Shown here piece by piece: positions 8,132 through 17,963 of a stretch of 64,000 nt of DNA. Source of the DNA: an uncultured OM182 clade bacterium (GTDB lineage Bacteria; Pseudomonadota; Gammaproteobacteria; Pseudomonadales; Azotimanducaceae); the NCBI GenBank assembly GCA_905182025.1, contig CAJJAA010000009.1:84307-148306 (forward strand), in the 5' to 3' direction. Position numbers and translations under genes: made by a program. Under the pieces are notes generated by a model. That model was given only the letters and a program-made list of their open reading frames with translations. It searched no databases and was not told the origin of the DNA. Position 1 is the stretch's first letter, and the number at the start of each line of letters is the position of its first letter.

Positions 8132-10399
8132 TTAATGTCGCATCCGAACCAGCTGAGACAAGCCGGCTTTCACCATCTCTTCTTCGACATAGCTCTTAAT
8201 CAAAAACGCGTTATCCATCGTCAATACTTTTGCCAGTATCGCGCGTGCTTTTGACATTTTAAAACTTCGGATGGCAAGCCTTACCATGAGTAGGTTGCTT
8301 GAATTCATCGACAGTACATCGTACCCCATGGCCATCAGTAAAATAGCCGCCGAAGGATTCCCCGCCATCTCGCCGCAAATCCCGAGCGGCTTCTTCTCAA
8401 TATGGGCGGCATCCACGACGGTCTTAAGCGCATGCAAAACCGCCGGATGAAACTCTTGGTAAAGTTCGGCAACGTGCGCATTGTTGCGGTCGACAGCCAG
8501 CATATATTGGATAAGGTCATTACTGCCAACGGATAAAAAATCAACACGTCGAACAATATCGCGCGCTTGATATACCGCGGCTGGCACTTCAATCATCACG
8601 CCCACATCAGGCATTTCAACTTCGACACCCTCTTCAACAATTTCGCGATAACACTGACTGATGAGTCTCTGGGCTTCATCGACTTCGCCAGTACTGCTCA
8701 CCATCGGCAACATGATTCTGAGGTAGGCATCAATGCCTTCATTGGCACGAATCATCGCGCGCACCTGCGCTAAAAATATTTCCGGATGATCCAGCGTGAC
8801 TCTTATACCTCGCCAACCCAGAAACGGGTTCTCTTCCTCAATCGGAAAATAACTTAGCGCTTTATCACCACCGATATCCAAGGTGCGCATCGTCACGGGC
8901 CTAGGCGCAAATGCCTTGAGATGCTTACGATAGATTAAACGCTGCTCTTCCTCGGTGGGAAATCGGTCGTTCATCATAAAATGAATTTCCGTACGATAAA
9001 GCCCAACGCCTTCCGCTCCTCTGTCCAAAGATCGTGCAACATCCGTCATCAAACCTGTATTGACCCAAAGTCGAATGCGTTCGCCGTCAATCGTTTCAGA
9101 CGGCTCATCTTTAAGAACCTCAAGGTCTTCATTAAACGCGGCTTCTTGTTTAATTGTTGTTTTATAAAGACGAAGCTGTTCTTTGTTCGGATAGGTGATG
9201 ACGAGCCCTTCAAAGCCGTCAACAATCATCGGTTTTTCTTCAAGCAGATGGATAGGGAGGTCTTCAACGCCCATAACGGTCGGAACACCCAGCGCTTTTG
9301 CTAATATAGCGACGTGCGAACTGCCAGAGCCACTCACCGAAACCAGCCCAGCCAATCGACCTCTTGGCACTTCAGCCAACATACCCGGAGTCAGATCCTC
9401 ACCTATCAAAATGGTACCGCGGGGATAGGTTTTTCTTTTTTCATCCCGGCTCTGTAATTTGGCTAACACTCTCTGACCAAGATCAAGCACATCAGAACCA
9501 CGCTCTCGCAGGTATGGATCCTCCATTGCTAGAAAATTAGCAACATGGGATTCAATAACCTTTCGCAGTGCTGTCTGCGACCATATACCCAATTCAATTT
9601 GAACAATGACTTCACCCGTGATGGCGGAGTCGTCCAACATATGTAAATAGGCGTCGAAGAGAGCCAATTCCTCAGGCTGCAACCGGTCGGAGAGCTTATC
9701 GCTCATATGGCGAATTTCGGCACGAGACTCTTCAATAGCCTGACGAAACAGCTTCACTTCGCTTTTGATTTTTGTCGTTTTGCGTTCCGGAACCTTGGCC
9801 AAGTCGGCCTTTGGATACATTACAACGCACGTACCAATGACAACGCCCGGCGCACCCGATGTTCCTTGGAACTCACTTGCCGGTAAATCCGCAACGACAC
9901 CTGACAAAGAAAATGCACCCGTCGCCTTTGCGTGGGCTATAACACCTGACAGTTGAGCGGAAAGCGTAATAAGAAAAGCTTCTTCACTCGCAATAAAACG
10001 TCGCCGGCGAGCTTGCTGGACAACAAGGACACCCAAAACTTTTCGATGGTGGATGATCGGTACACCGAGGAACGAACTGAAATTCTCTTCCCTCAAATCG
10101 GTAATATGAAGATATCGCGGGTGCTTTTTTGCGTTGTGCAAATTTACCGGCTCTGCTCGCTCGCCCACCAAACCTACCAGCCCTTCATCAATCTCGAGCG
10201 CTACCTTGCCGACAAGCGCCTCATTGAGACCGCGCGTAGCCATAAACACATACTGCTTTCTCGATTCATCCAGTAGATAGATCGAGCACACCTCTGTATT
10301 CATCGTCGACTGAATGCGATCAACAATAATGTCGAGGGCGGAATCCAAATCCTTCGCTGTATTTACTTCCTGTATGACCCGTCGCAGTACGTCGAGCAT
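8132..10399 (-). CDS. ptsP: phosphoenolpyruvate-protein phosphotransferase PtsP (Enzyme I-Ntr)
   Basis: First enzyme of the nitrogen phosphotransferase relay; takes phosphate from phosphoenolpyruvate and passes it to NPr. The 755 residues contain an N-terminal GAF domain (about 15-165) and an Enzyme I N-terminal domain. The phosphohistidine domain has His362 in SGSGSSHVAILAKALG. The PEP-binding barrel carries GLYRTEIHFM, DLIQYMLAVDRNN and a GICGEMAGNP segment with the catalytic Cys. Length and GAF domain separate it from sugar-PTS EI. It follows rppH by 131 bases on the same strand, as in E. coli. The ptsN/ptsO partners are outside the window. Confidence 0.96.
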   Translation of the reverse strand: MLDVLRRVIQEVNTAKDLDSALDIIVDRIQSTMNTEVCSIYLLDESRKQYVFMATRGLNEALVGKVALEIDEGLVGLVGERAEPVNLHNAKKHPRYLHITDLREENFSSFLGVPIIHHRKVLGVLVVQQARRRRFIASEEAFLITLSAQLSGVIAHAKATGAFSLSGVVADLPASEFQGTSGAPGVVIGTCVVMYPKADLAKVPERKTTKIKSEVKLFRQAIEESRAEIRHMSDKLSDRLQPEELALFDAYLHMLDDSAITGEVIVQIELGIWSQTALRKVIESHVANFLAMEDPYLRERGSDVLDLGQRVLAKLQSRDEKRKTYPRGTILIGEDLTPGMLAEVPRGRLAGLVSVSGSGSSHVAILAKALGVPTVMGVEDLPIHLLEEKPMIVDGFEGLVITYPNKEQLRLYKTTIKQEAAFNEDLEVLKDEPSETIDGERIRLWVNTGLMTDVARSLDRGAEGVGLYRTEIHFMMNDRFPTEEEQRLIYRKHLKAFAPRPVTMRTLDIGGDKALSYFPIEEENPFLGWRGIRVTLDHPEIFLAQVRAMIRANEGIDAYLRIMLPMVSSTGEVDEAQRLISQCYREIVEEGVEVEMPDVGVMIEVPAAVYQARDIVRRVDFLSVGSNDLIQYMLAVDRNNAHVAELYQEFHPAVLHALKTVVDAAHIEKKPLGICGEMAGNPSAAILLMAMGYDVLSMNSSNLLMVRLAIRSFKMSKARAILAKVLTMDNAFLIKSYVEEEMVKAGLSQLVRMRH

Positions 10400-10530
10400 G
10401 TGGCTATCGCCCTTCTTTAAAGATTGAAATTGAGGTTTTTAATTGGTTATTTTTAAGTGGCTAGTTTACAGAGCCAGTAACTCGCAATAATTCGATTCGT
10501 TTATTTCAAACCCCTTCTAGGTAGAATTTG

Positions 10531-11022
10531 TTAGGCACTTGATCGCTTCACGCATTTTGAAATGCTCGGCGCGAGCTCTTTCATCGCCCGACGGTACACG
10601 TCTTTTTTAAATGGCACGACTTGTCCCAGCGGGTACCAATAACTCACCCACTGCCAATGGTCGAACTCCGGCGTCTCTGACTGATCGAAACGAACATCTT
10701 TATCATCTGTCAGCATCTTCAGCAGGTACCATTTCTGCTTTTGGCCAATAAACGACGTGTTGTTCTGCCTCAGATATCGTTTTGGTAACTTATACCTCAG
10801 CCATCCTCGCGTCGAATTGACAATCTCGACCTGCGCTTTACTCAGACCTATTTCTTCTTTCAACTCCCGATAAAGAGCAGCCTCCATAGACTCACCTTTA
10901 TTGATACCACCTTGGGGAAACTGCCATGCTTGCTGACCGACGCGCCTAGCCCAAAGCACTTGCCCTTTGTCATTGGCGACGATGATGCCAACATTCGGTC
11001 TGTAACCATCCGAATCAATCAA
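10531..11022 (-). CDS. rppH: RNA pyrophosphohydrolase
   Basis: Removes pyrophosphate from triphosphorylated mRNA 5' ends to trigger RNase E decay. The 163-residue protein has a complete Nudix box, [20 protein letters not shown] followed by IGL. It also has the N-terminal [15 protein letters not shown] and the C-terminal basic and aromatic pattern of RppH. The start is TTG at 11022, with AGGA 8 bases upstream; no in-frame ATG gives the conserved IDSDGYRPN terminus. ptsP follows, the standard arrangement. Confidence 0.95.
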   Translation of the reverse strand: MIDSDGYRPNVGIIVANDKGQVLWARRVGQQAWQFPQGGINKGESMEAALYRELKEEIGLSKAQVEIVNSTRGWLRYKLPKRYLRQNNTSFIGQKQKWYLLKMLTDDKDVRFDQSETPEFDHWQWVSYWYPLGQVVPFKKDVYRRAMKELAPSISKCVKRSSA

Positions 11023-11333
11023 AACTTGTCCTACTCATTAAAATTCCTGTGACACATTCTCAATACAGCGTATCCGATAACGCAGTACCCACAAATTCAA
11101 TTCCATCATATCCGTTCGTAGCGCATATCGTCTCACAACTGATCTCGATGTGACGAATGGCTGTTGACGGCGTGTCGCTGTGCTTAGTCCATCGCTACTC
11201 TCGGCTCATGCTTTTCATCGATTGTCGCTGAAACAGCAATAGGGAGCAATTACGTCAAAAAGCACTCGAGTCCTATTGATGATTGGCGAATCTCTATAAA
11301 CTACCGTTATTTCTATCATAAGGATACGTTGGC
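11023..11333. other. divergent intergenic region rppH / HAD hydrolase
   Basis: 311 bases between two divergent genes, so it should carry two promoters. On the minus strand TTGAGA and TAATGA separated by 17 bases (within about 11036-11066) is a fair candidate for rppH. On the plus strand TATAAA at about 11294 lies some 40 bases before the HAD gene start, without a good -35. No RNA gene is seen. Confidence 0.4.
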
Positions 11334-11990
11334 TTGGCACTAGTGGTATTTGACCTGGATGAGACGCTAATAGGAATCGATAGTGATCACGCTTGGGGGG
11401 AGTATATCGTCGACGCCAAAATCGTCGACGCAGCGGATCACCGACATAAGAATCAAGCGTTTTATGAGGACTATAAGCGCGGTGAACTCGATATTGATGC
11501 GTACATGCAATTTTCCTGTGGTGTGCTCGCGTCTCACGACGAAGCGTTTTTGGTTGCCCATCGCGAAACCTTTGTGAATGAACGAATTCGCCCCCACCTA
11601 CTGCCAAAGGCAGCAACGCTTATTCAAAAACACCGCGATGCGGGTGATCTGATCGTGGTGGTTACTGCCACAATCGAGTTCGTGACGGCGCCGATTGTAA
11701 AACTGCTCGGTATTGAACACCTGGTCGCACCTATACCTGAAAAAGTTGACGGTCAATACACGGGCGAGCTTTCAGGCATCGCGAGTTTTGGCGCAGGCAA
11801 GGTCACAAGACTCAAACAATGGTTACTTAAGAACCCTGCGTCGATGCAGGGCAGTTACTTCTACTCCGATTCAATCAACGACTTGCCGCTTCTCAACGTG
11901 GTCGACCACCCTTTTGCTGTTGACCCGGACGAGCAATTGAGACAACTTGCGACGCAGAATCAGTGGCCAATCATCTCGCTTAGAGATTAG
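11334..11990 (+). CDS. HAD-IB family phosphatase
   Basis: A 218-residue haloacid-dehalogenase-type hydrolase of the phosphoserine-phosphatase-like IB subfamily. Motif I is FDLDETL (nucleophile Asp and acid Asp at about 7 and 9). Motif II is the threonine in VVVTATIEF. Motif III is the lysine in GAGKVTRL. Motif IV is YSDSINDLPLL. The start is TTG at 11334 with AAGGA about 10 bases upstream. Relatives sit beside rppH-ptsP in Pseudomonas; the substrate cannot be read from sequence. It ends 5 bases before the lipoprotein gene, so the two are probably one transcript. Confidence 0.88.
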   Translation: MALVVFDLDETLIGIDSDHAWGEYIVDAKIVDAADHRHKNQAFYEDYKRGELDIDAYMQFSCGVLASHDEAFLVAHRETFVNERIRPHLLPKAATLIQKHRDAGDLIVVVTATIEFVTAPIVKLLGIEHLVAPIPEKVDGQYTGELSGIASFGAGKVTRLKQWLLKNPASMQGSYFYSDSINDLPLLNVVDHPFAVDPDEQLRQLATQNQWPIISLRD

Positions 11991-11995
11991 CCGGT

Positions 11996-13102
11996 TTGAT
12001 TAGCCTTCCATCCAGACGCAGCCACTGTTCAGCCTCTATATTACTACCGCTGCTTATGCTGCTGAGCGCCTGCGCTGATACAAACGATACCGATAGCTCG
12101 AAAGGCCTTCCATCGAGTTTGCAGCCAACCTTGATTAACAATGTTAATCAGCTCAACACTTATGTAGCGCAACAACGTTTTGAAGTGAGGCAGCAAAATG
12201 CCACGATGGCCACCCAAATCAATCAATTTCTTGGCGAACCCAACCAAGAAAATCTTTTGCTGGCACAAACCGCGTGGCAATCAGCGCATGAAAATTTTCT
12301 CAAACTTAAGCCCGCGTTATTGAACGATAAAGACCAGCTGATCAGCAGAATCGATGCATGGCCAATTCAACCCGGCTTTCTTGATTCTCTGCCTGGCTAT
12401 CCGGCGACAGGTATCGTCAATGACCTCAGCGTCGAAATCTCAGCCAAAGAATTGATACATCAGCACGGCATCACGTCCGACGACGAAGTCTCCTTGGGAT
12501 ACCACGGCCTAGAATACTTATTATTTGAACGAAAGGTCAGCGACTACATTGAAAACACTGGGCTAGCAGACAGTCGTCAAACTTTAGCGACAGCGTCTGT
12601 CGCGCCGGCAGAGACAAAAAACGTCAAACGCAGAGTCCTTCTGTTGTCGACTATGGTGGCGCAACTAGCGATTGATATAGATACATTTAACAGTCAGTCT
12701 GAATCAGAGATTGATGATCAGGCATCTGCTTCCTCTACTCTCGCCGGACTCATTAGAAGTTTGCAAAAGAATATGCGGCAGGCATTTCGAGAAAGTTTAT
12801 TATTGAACGAGCGGGACTTGAGTCATGGCGGGTATAGCGGCACGTCAAGGTCAGCCCTATTACAGGAACTTAATGCACTTAAAAGCTTTACCTTGGGTCA
12901 GGTCAATCTCGCCGCGCTGTTAACAACATTGGATAAAACCAATGCGAAAAGCTTTACAGTAACGCTCGACCAAGCGATCGCTTTAGCAGCAACGCAGCAA
13001 CCCAGCGAAACTGAACAAACAAAGCTCGACCTTACGCTCTCAGCCTTGTTGCACCAATTAGAAGACTTTGAGCTTGCGCTTGAACTAAGCGCTCATGACT
13101 AA
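11996..13102 (+). CDS. imelysin-like (peptidase M75 family) lipoprotein
   Basis: A TTG start gives an N terminus with a hydrophobic stretch ending in the lipobox LSAC (Cys26), so the mature protein should be lipidated; Asp at 28 leaves sorting uncertain. The body (about 45-360) is helical. It contains GYHGLE (Gly168, His170, Glu173), the GxHxxE motif that defines imelysin proteins. Family members are periplasmic or surface proteins often linked to iron uptake, and protease activity is doubtful for many. Internal features such as WPIQPGFLD are also typical. It is immediately downstream of the HAD phosphatase. No iron-uptake genes are adjacent, so the substrate is unknown. Confidence 0.82.
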   Translation: MISLPSRRSHCSASILLPLLMLLSACADTNDTDSSKGLPSSLQPTLINNVNQLNTYVAQQRFEVRQQNATMATQINQFLGEPNQENLLLAQTAWQSAHENFLKLKPALLNDKDQLISRIDAWPIQPGFLDSLPGYPATGIVNDLSVEISAKELIHQHGITSDDEVSLGYHGLEYLLFERKVSDYIENTGLADSRQTLATASVAPAETKNVKRRVLLLSTMVAQLAIDIDTFNSQSESEIDDQASASSTLAGLIRSLQKNMRQAFRESLLLNERDLSHGGYSGTSRSALLQELNALKSFTLGQVNLAALLTTLDKTNAKSFTVTLDQAIALAATQQPSETEQTKLDLTLSALLHQLEDFELALELSAHD

Positions 13103-13248
13103 TATCGAACAACTAATCTCGTTCAACTGATATCGTTCTACTAAGCATGAGTGCCTAGACTTGTGCACATAAGGTTGACTAACGCTGCACCGCAGATTGA
13201 CACCGATAGCAAAATATCACCTGTTAAAAAGCAAAAAGACAAATGACG

Positions 13249-14712
13249 TTAATCAGCGGCTTTCCAAGCGAGATTTAGCTCTCGTGCCGCCTTTACATCG
13301 TCCAAACGTTTAACTGGCGTTGTAATGGGCGCACTTCGAACAAGCTCAGGTGTTTCTTTCGCTTCTTGCAGAATCTGGGTCATGGCTTCAATAAATCCAT
13401 CCAACTCCTCCTTGCTTTCGGTTTCTGTCGGCTCGATAAGTAAAGCCTCGGGCACCAAAAGTGGAAAATAAGTCGTCGGAGCGTGATAGCCATAATCAAG
13501 CAGGCGCTTTGCGAAATCCATCGCGTTAACGTTTAGCTCTTTGGCTTCTTGCGACATTGAAACAACAAATTCGTGGGTAGCACGGCGATTAGGATAGGCC
13601 AACTTAAAACCTGCCGCCGCCATTTTTGTTGCCATATAATTTGCATTCAACGTCGCATACTCACCAACCCGATGCATACCCTGGTTACCCAACAGCCTCG
13701 CATAGGCGAAAGCCCGCAGTAATATACCTGCATTACCCATGAAGGCTGACAAGTTGCCGATGGTATCCGGGATGTCTTTGTCACTCATCCAATAGTATTC
13801 GTCCTCGCCGTTTGTTGAGCGCTTACCGACGATCGGTGTCGGTACAAAGGGTTCAAGTCGCTTACCGACGCCGACAGGACCCGCGCCTGGCCCACCTCCG
13901 CCATGCGGGGTAGCGAACGTTTTGTGCAGATTCATATGCATCACATCAAATCCCATATCACCCGGCTTTACCTTGCCAAGAATCGCATTGAGATTTGCGC
14001 CGTCGTAATAAAGCAATCCACCGGCGTCGTGAACAATCTCTGCAATCTCCTGAATTTTTCTTTCGAAAACACCACAAGTCGAAGGATTAGTCATCATCAA
14101 GCCGGCTGTCTGCGGTCCGACGGCCGCTTTCAGGGCATCTACGTCGACATCACCCTCTTTCGTTACGGGGACTTCGCGTACGGTGTAGCCACACATGACA
14201 GCGGTGGCAGGATTTGTTCCGTGGGCAGCGTTGGGAATAAGAATTTCGGTGCGCTCAGAGTCACCGGCCTTGTCATGATAGGCTCGGATCATTGCAACAC
14301 CAGCAAATTCACCCTGTGCACCCGCCATTGGCGTCAAAGAAACTGCCCTCATACCAGTGACGTCTTTGAGGTATTCCTGCAGATCATAAAGACAAGATAA
14401 ATAGCCCTGACTAACGTTCTCTGGCGCTAACGGATGACGCGCGAGGAACCCTGGCATATGCGCACCCGCCAAAGCACCACGAGGGTTATACTTCATCGTG
14501 CAGGAACCAAGAGGATAGAACTCCCCATCGATTGAGAAATTCTTCTTCGAAAGCCCGGTGTAATGCCGAACAACCTGCAGTTCTGACACTGCCGGTAAAC
14601 CGATTGGCGACACCCTTAGTTGAGCTGTTGGCAGCTCGCTATTTTCAAGTTCACAGGCTTCATACTGCGCCGTCGCACTTCGCCCTTCACTACTAATTTC
14701 ATAGATCAACAT
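13249..14712 (-). CDS. gcvPB: glycine dehydrogenase (decarboxylating) subunit 2
   Basis: PLP-carrying half of the split P protein of the glycine cleavage system; with GcvPA it decarboxylates glycine and loads the aminomethyl group onto lipoyl-GcvH. At 487 residues it corresponds to the C-terminal half of the fused E. coli GcvP. The PLP lysine is Lys264 in NLHKTFATPHGGGGPG, and the segment FYPLGSCTMKYNP is typical of the N-terminal region. Its start overlaps the gcvPA end by 7 bases, consistent with coupled translation in a fixed ratio. The imelysin gene converges from the other side. Confidence 0.96.
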   Translation of the reverse strand: MLIYEISSEGRSATAQYEACELENSELPTAQLRVSPIGLPAVSELQVVRHYTGLSKKNFSIDGEFYPLGSCTMKYNPRGALAGAHMPGFLARHPLAPENVSQGYLSCLYDLQEYLKDVTGMRAVSLTPMAGAQGEFAGVAMIRAYHDKAGDSERTEILIPNAAHGTNPATAVMCGYTVREVPVTKEGDVDVDALKAAVGPQTAGLMMTNPSTCGVFERKIQEIAEIVHDAGGLLYYDGANLNAILGKVKPGDMGFDVMHMNLHKTFATPHGGGGPGAGPVGVGKRLEPFVPTPIVGKRSTNGEDEYYWMSDKDIPDTIGNLSAFMGNAGILLRAFAYARLLGNQGMHRVGEYATLNANYMATKMAAAGFKLAYPNRRATHEFVVSMSQEAKELNVNAMDFAKRLLDYGYHAPTTYFPLLVPEALLIEPTETESKEELDGFIEAMTQILQEAKETPELVRSAPITTPVKRLDDVKAARELNLAWKAAD

Positions 14713-16076
14713 GCTGCCACCTCAACCGCTGCTCGCAGGCTGGTAATAAAATCTTCAATATCCTGCGGCGTCTTGGTTTCGGTCACATTGACCAAAATAC
14801 AATTTTCCAGTGCTGCGTCCATTTGCCCCAAATCGTATCCGCCCAAAATGCCCTGGGTACACATTTGCTGCAAGACTTGTGAAGCGCGGCAGGGGAGCTC
14901 CAACACAACCTCGTGAAAGACCGGACTTGTAAACCGTCGTGTAATGCCTTTTATTTCAAGCGCCTTGCCGATCAATTGAACTGTACCGTTATGGCTTTGA
15001 CTGGCGATGGAACGCAAGCCTTGATCACCAATCAAACTCATGTAGATAGTCGCTGCCGTAACAAGCAGACCCTGATTCGTACATATGTTCGACGTCGCTT
15101 TTGCGCGTCGAATATGTTGTTCACGCGCCTGCAAAGTCAACGCAAACCCAACCTTCCCATCAAGATCTAAAGTCTTACCAATTATTCTGCCCGGCATCTG
15201 GCGCACGATAGCCTGTTTACAACACATAAAACCCAGATACGGACCACCGCTGGCAACAGGTATCCCCAACGGTTGGCCCTCGCCGACAACGATATCTGCA
15301 CCGGTATCACCCCACGTCCCGGGAGGAGCCAGAAGCGCAAGCGCTGTCGGGTTTACCACCCCAATAACTAACTGACCCTGACTATGCGCCCAAGTGGTCA
15401 GTTCGTCGGCCATTTCTAAACCGCCGAAGAAGTTCGGATACTGGATAACAAGCGCGGCAAAATCTTCACCTTCGAAGGCCTGCAGGTCTTCTTGTTTGAT
15501 GCAACCCGACTGCTGATCATAGGGTATGACCTGAAGGTTAATCTTTTGGTTATGAAGAATATTTCGACAGGTACTTAGATAGCTAGGATGCAAGTTACCT
15601 GGCACCAGCACATTCCGCGATTTTGATTTTCTATTCGCGCGAACTGCCATCAAAATGGCTTCGGCTAATGCAGAAGCACCGTCGTAGACCGATGCATTGG
15701 CAACCTCCATGGCGGTGAGTCGCGTGATCATCGTTTGAAATTCGTATATAAGTTGCAGCGTCCCCTGACTGGCTTCCGCCTGGTAAGGAGTATAGGCCGT
15801 CATAAACTCGCCGCGGGTAACGAGATCCCATACAGCACTCGGTATATGGTGCTGATAGGCACCCGCACCAATGAAACACAGGTCGACTTCATCCTTTTTC
15901 GATCGGTCGGACATTAATCGCAACAAGGCCTGTTCGCTGATGCCAGCAGGCGTATTAGCCAGCACACCCGCTCTCAACGCCGGCGGAATCTCATCGAATA
16001 GATCTTCAATTGATTCAACGCCAATGGCATCGAGCATCAATTCTTCATCCTGTGACGTATGCGGCACAAATGGCAT
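14706..16076 (-). CDS. gcvPA: glycine dehydrogenase (decarboxylating) subunit 1
   Basis: N-terminal half of the split glycine decarboxylase, 456 residues, the normal length for GcvPA. Recognisable segments are MPFVPHTSQDEELML at the start, FIGAGAYQHHIPSAV, TAYTPYQAEASQGTLQ and GEGQPLGIPVASGGPYLGF. It has the PLP-transferase fold without the Schiff-base lysine, which GcvPB supplies. It lies 52 bases after gcvH and overlaps gcvPB. The two-subunit form occurs in several gammaproteobacterial lineages outside the enterics. Confidence 0.96.
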   Translation of the reverse strand: MPFVPHTSQDEELMLDAIGVESIEDLFDEIPPALRAGVLANTPAGISEQALLRLMSDRSKKDEVDLCFIGAGAYQHHIPSAVWDLVTRGEFMTAYTPYQAEASQGTLQLIYEFQTMITRLTAMEVANASVYDGASALAEAILMAVRANRKSKSRNVLVPGNLHPSYLSTCRNILHNQKINLQVIPYDQQSGCIKQEDLQAFEGEDFAALVIQYPNFFGGLEMADELTTWAHSQGQLVIGVVNPTALALLAPPGTWGDTGADIVVGEGQPLGIPVASGGPYLGFMCCKQAIVRQMPGRIIGKTLDLDGKVGFALTLQAREQHIRRAKATSNICTNQGLLVTAATIYMSLIGDQGLRSIASQSHNGTVQLIGKALEIKGITRRFTSPVFHEVVLELPCRASQVLQQMCTQGILGGYDLGQMDAALENCILVNVTETKTPQDIEDFITSLRAAVEVAAC

Positions 16077-16128
16077 AGATACCTCGTTAGAAATTAATTA
16101 GGTCTAGGTTTTGACGATCAGCGAAGCG

Positions 16129-16524
16129 CTAGTGTTCTTCGCTATCACACAGTGCCTGATACGCATTAGCATCGAGCATGGATTCCAATTCCGTCAAGTC
16201 CGTTGGTTGAAGCCTAAAGAACCAACCCTGCTTATAAGGAGAATCGTTAACGGTCTCTGGTGCGTCTTCCAGCGTTTCATTGACACTTATAATCTTGCCG
16301 GATATGGGTGCGTAGACGTCTGACGCAGCCTTTACGGATTCAACAACACCCGCTTCGCCCTTCGCTGAAACATCTGTACCGATTTCAGGAAGCTCAACAT
16401 AAACAACGTCGCCTAGCGAATCTTGAGCATGATCAGATATGCCAACGGTCACTGTTCCATCATCTTCAACCCTAGCCCACTCATGACTCTCTGCGTACTT
16501 CAGCTCTCCTGGATATTCAGACAT
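16129..16524 (-). CDS. gcvH: glycine cleavage system H protein
   Basis: Lipoylated carrier that shuttles the aminomethyl intermediate between P, T and L proteins. The 131-residue protein is full length. The lipoyl-attachment lysine is Lys65 in [18 protein letters not shown]. The flanking [19 protein letters not shown] and C-terminal [11 protein letters not shown] stretches are family hallmarks. Start ATG at 16524. It lies 154 bases downstream of gcvT and 52 bases upstream of gcvPA on the same strand. Confidence 0.97.
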   Translation of the reverse strand: MSEYPGELKYAESHEWARVEDDGTVTVGISDHAQDSLGDVVYVELPEIGTDVSAKGEAGVVESVKAASDVYAPISGKIISVNETLEDAPETVNDSPYKQGWFFRLQPTDLTELESMLDANAYQALCDSEEH

Positions 16525-16678
16525 CGGTTGTTCCTCATCGTTGTTGCTTGTTTATCATTACCGCGTTTTTGTGGCTGCTGCCTGGTAAACGCGCTGCTTA
16601 CTATCAAATGATAATCCTCGCCGCTACTGCAACGAGTTATCAAAAAGCCCTTTTATTCACAGACTAAGGGGTCGCACA

Positions 16679-17785
16679 TTAACTCGATTGCTTGTAGACC
16701 TGTTTGCCATTTCGCGCAAAGGGCGGATTAACTTTCGAGACCGCCAGTCTTTTGCCCCTGATCTCAACTTGTAGATCGTTTGCGCCGGTCTTAATCCTCG
16801 CCAAAGCAATAGAATGCTGCAGCGTTGGTGAAAATGCACCACTGGTAATCTCTCCCACCCATTCATCATTGGAATAGACCGGATAGTGGGCACGTAGAAC
16901 GCCGCGCTGATTTAACACCAGACCAACCAGCTGCCGCTCAACACCGGCCTGCATTTGCTCAGTCAGCTTTTGTTTGCCAATAAAATCTCGCTCTGCGTCC
17001 ATCGACAAAGTAATTTCCATATTCGATTCAAGCGGTGTCACCGTCTCATCCATGTCACTGCCATACAGGTTCATGCCAGCCTCGAGTCGAAGCGTGTCGC
17101 GCGCACCCAAACCAATCGCTCTTACGCCTGCTGAGGCAAGACCTTGCCATAACGCTTTAGCGTCATCCGCAGGCACAATCGCTTCAATACCTTTCTCGCC
17201 GGTATATCCCGTTCTAGCAAGGAACCAGTCTCCACAAAAGCCGCCAACAAAAGGCTTCAGCTGATCTATAAAAGCAACGCGACTTGCCCCTTCGGTAGCA
17301 TCCTTGCGCAATACATCCTTCAGCACTTGAATAGACTCAGGCCCCTGGATTGCCAATATCGCGAGATCGGGACGCTCCGTCAGTTTGCAGTCAAAGGCTT
17401 GGATTTTGTCATTCATCCATGCAAGATCCTTTTCACGGGTCGCACAATTAACAACAATTCGATAACCATCCTGTGTCAGATAAACAATAAGGTCATCAAG
17501 CACACCCCCTGTCTGGTCTAACATCGCACTATATAGAGCTTTTCCAGCTGACTGCAGTTTTTCAACGTCATTAGCCAGCAGGTACCTTAAATAGCCCTTG
17601 CTGTCAGGTCCGCTCAGGTCGATTACCGTCATATGTGAAACATCACAAACGCCGACACTGTTCCTAACCAGATGATGTTCCTCGATCTGTGATCCATAAT
17701 GGATCGGCATATCCCAACCGCCGAAATCAACCATCTTTGCACCTGCGGAAAGATGCAGCTCATATATTGGCGTTCTGAGTCCCAT
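16679..17785 (-). CDS. gcvT: glycine cleavage system T protein (aminomethyltransferase)
   Basis: Transfers the methylene group from aminomethyl-GcvH to tetrahydrofolate with release of ammonia. The 368-residue protein matches the family. The N-terminal stretch MVDFGGWDMPIHYGSQIEEH contains the expected motif, followed by VGVCDVSHM. The catalytic Asp region YLTQDGYRIVVN and the folate-domain segment GYTGEKGIEAIV are present. It heads the minus-strand run gcvT-gcvH-gcvPA-gcvPB. The 178 bases upstream (17786-17963) should hold the promoter; I could not recognise a glycine riboswitch there. Confidence 0.96.
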   Translation of the reverse strand: MGLRTPIYELHLSAGAKMVDFGGWDMPIHYGSQIEEHHLVRNSVGVCDVSHMTVIDLSGPDSKGYLRYLLANDVEKLQSAGKALYSAMLDQTGGVLDDLIVYLTQDGYRIVVNCATREKDLAWMNDKIQAFDCKLTERPDLAILAIQGPESIQVLKDVLRKDATEGASRVAFIDQLKPFVGGFCGDWFLARTGYTGEKGIEAIVPADDAKALWQGLASAGVRAIGLGARDTLRLEAGMNLYGSDMDETVTPLESNMEITLSMDAERDFIGKQKLTEQMQAGVERQLVGLVLNQRGVLRAHYPVYSNDEWVGEITSGAFSPTLQHSIALARIKTGANDLQVEIRGKRLAVSKVNPPFARNGKQVYKQSS

Positions 17786-17963
17786 GGGATATCACACGAT
17801 TAAAAAAGAGCGCTATTCTAGCTTTTTCGGCTGCAACAGCATAGGGACAGCTACCCAGAACGCGCTATAAATTATCTCATCATGATCGTGAAATTCAGAC
17901 AACTTACGCATCAACTTACGGATTGATCGCTCGAGTTGCTAACCAACAATCACGCACATTACG

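Noticed and set aside
13903..14400. Long open frame (165 codons) on the plus strand inside gcvPB
   Set aside because: Antisense shadow of a well-conserved gene; no family resemblance, no ribosome binding site, composition follows the opposite-strand codons.
17786..17963. Possible glycine riboswitch before gcvT
   Set aside because: I looked for the tandem aptamer core and found no matching conserved purine-rich segments; promoter region only.
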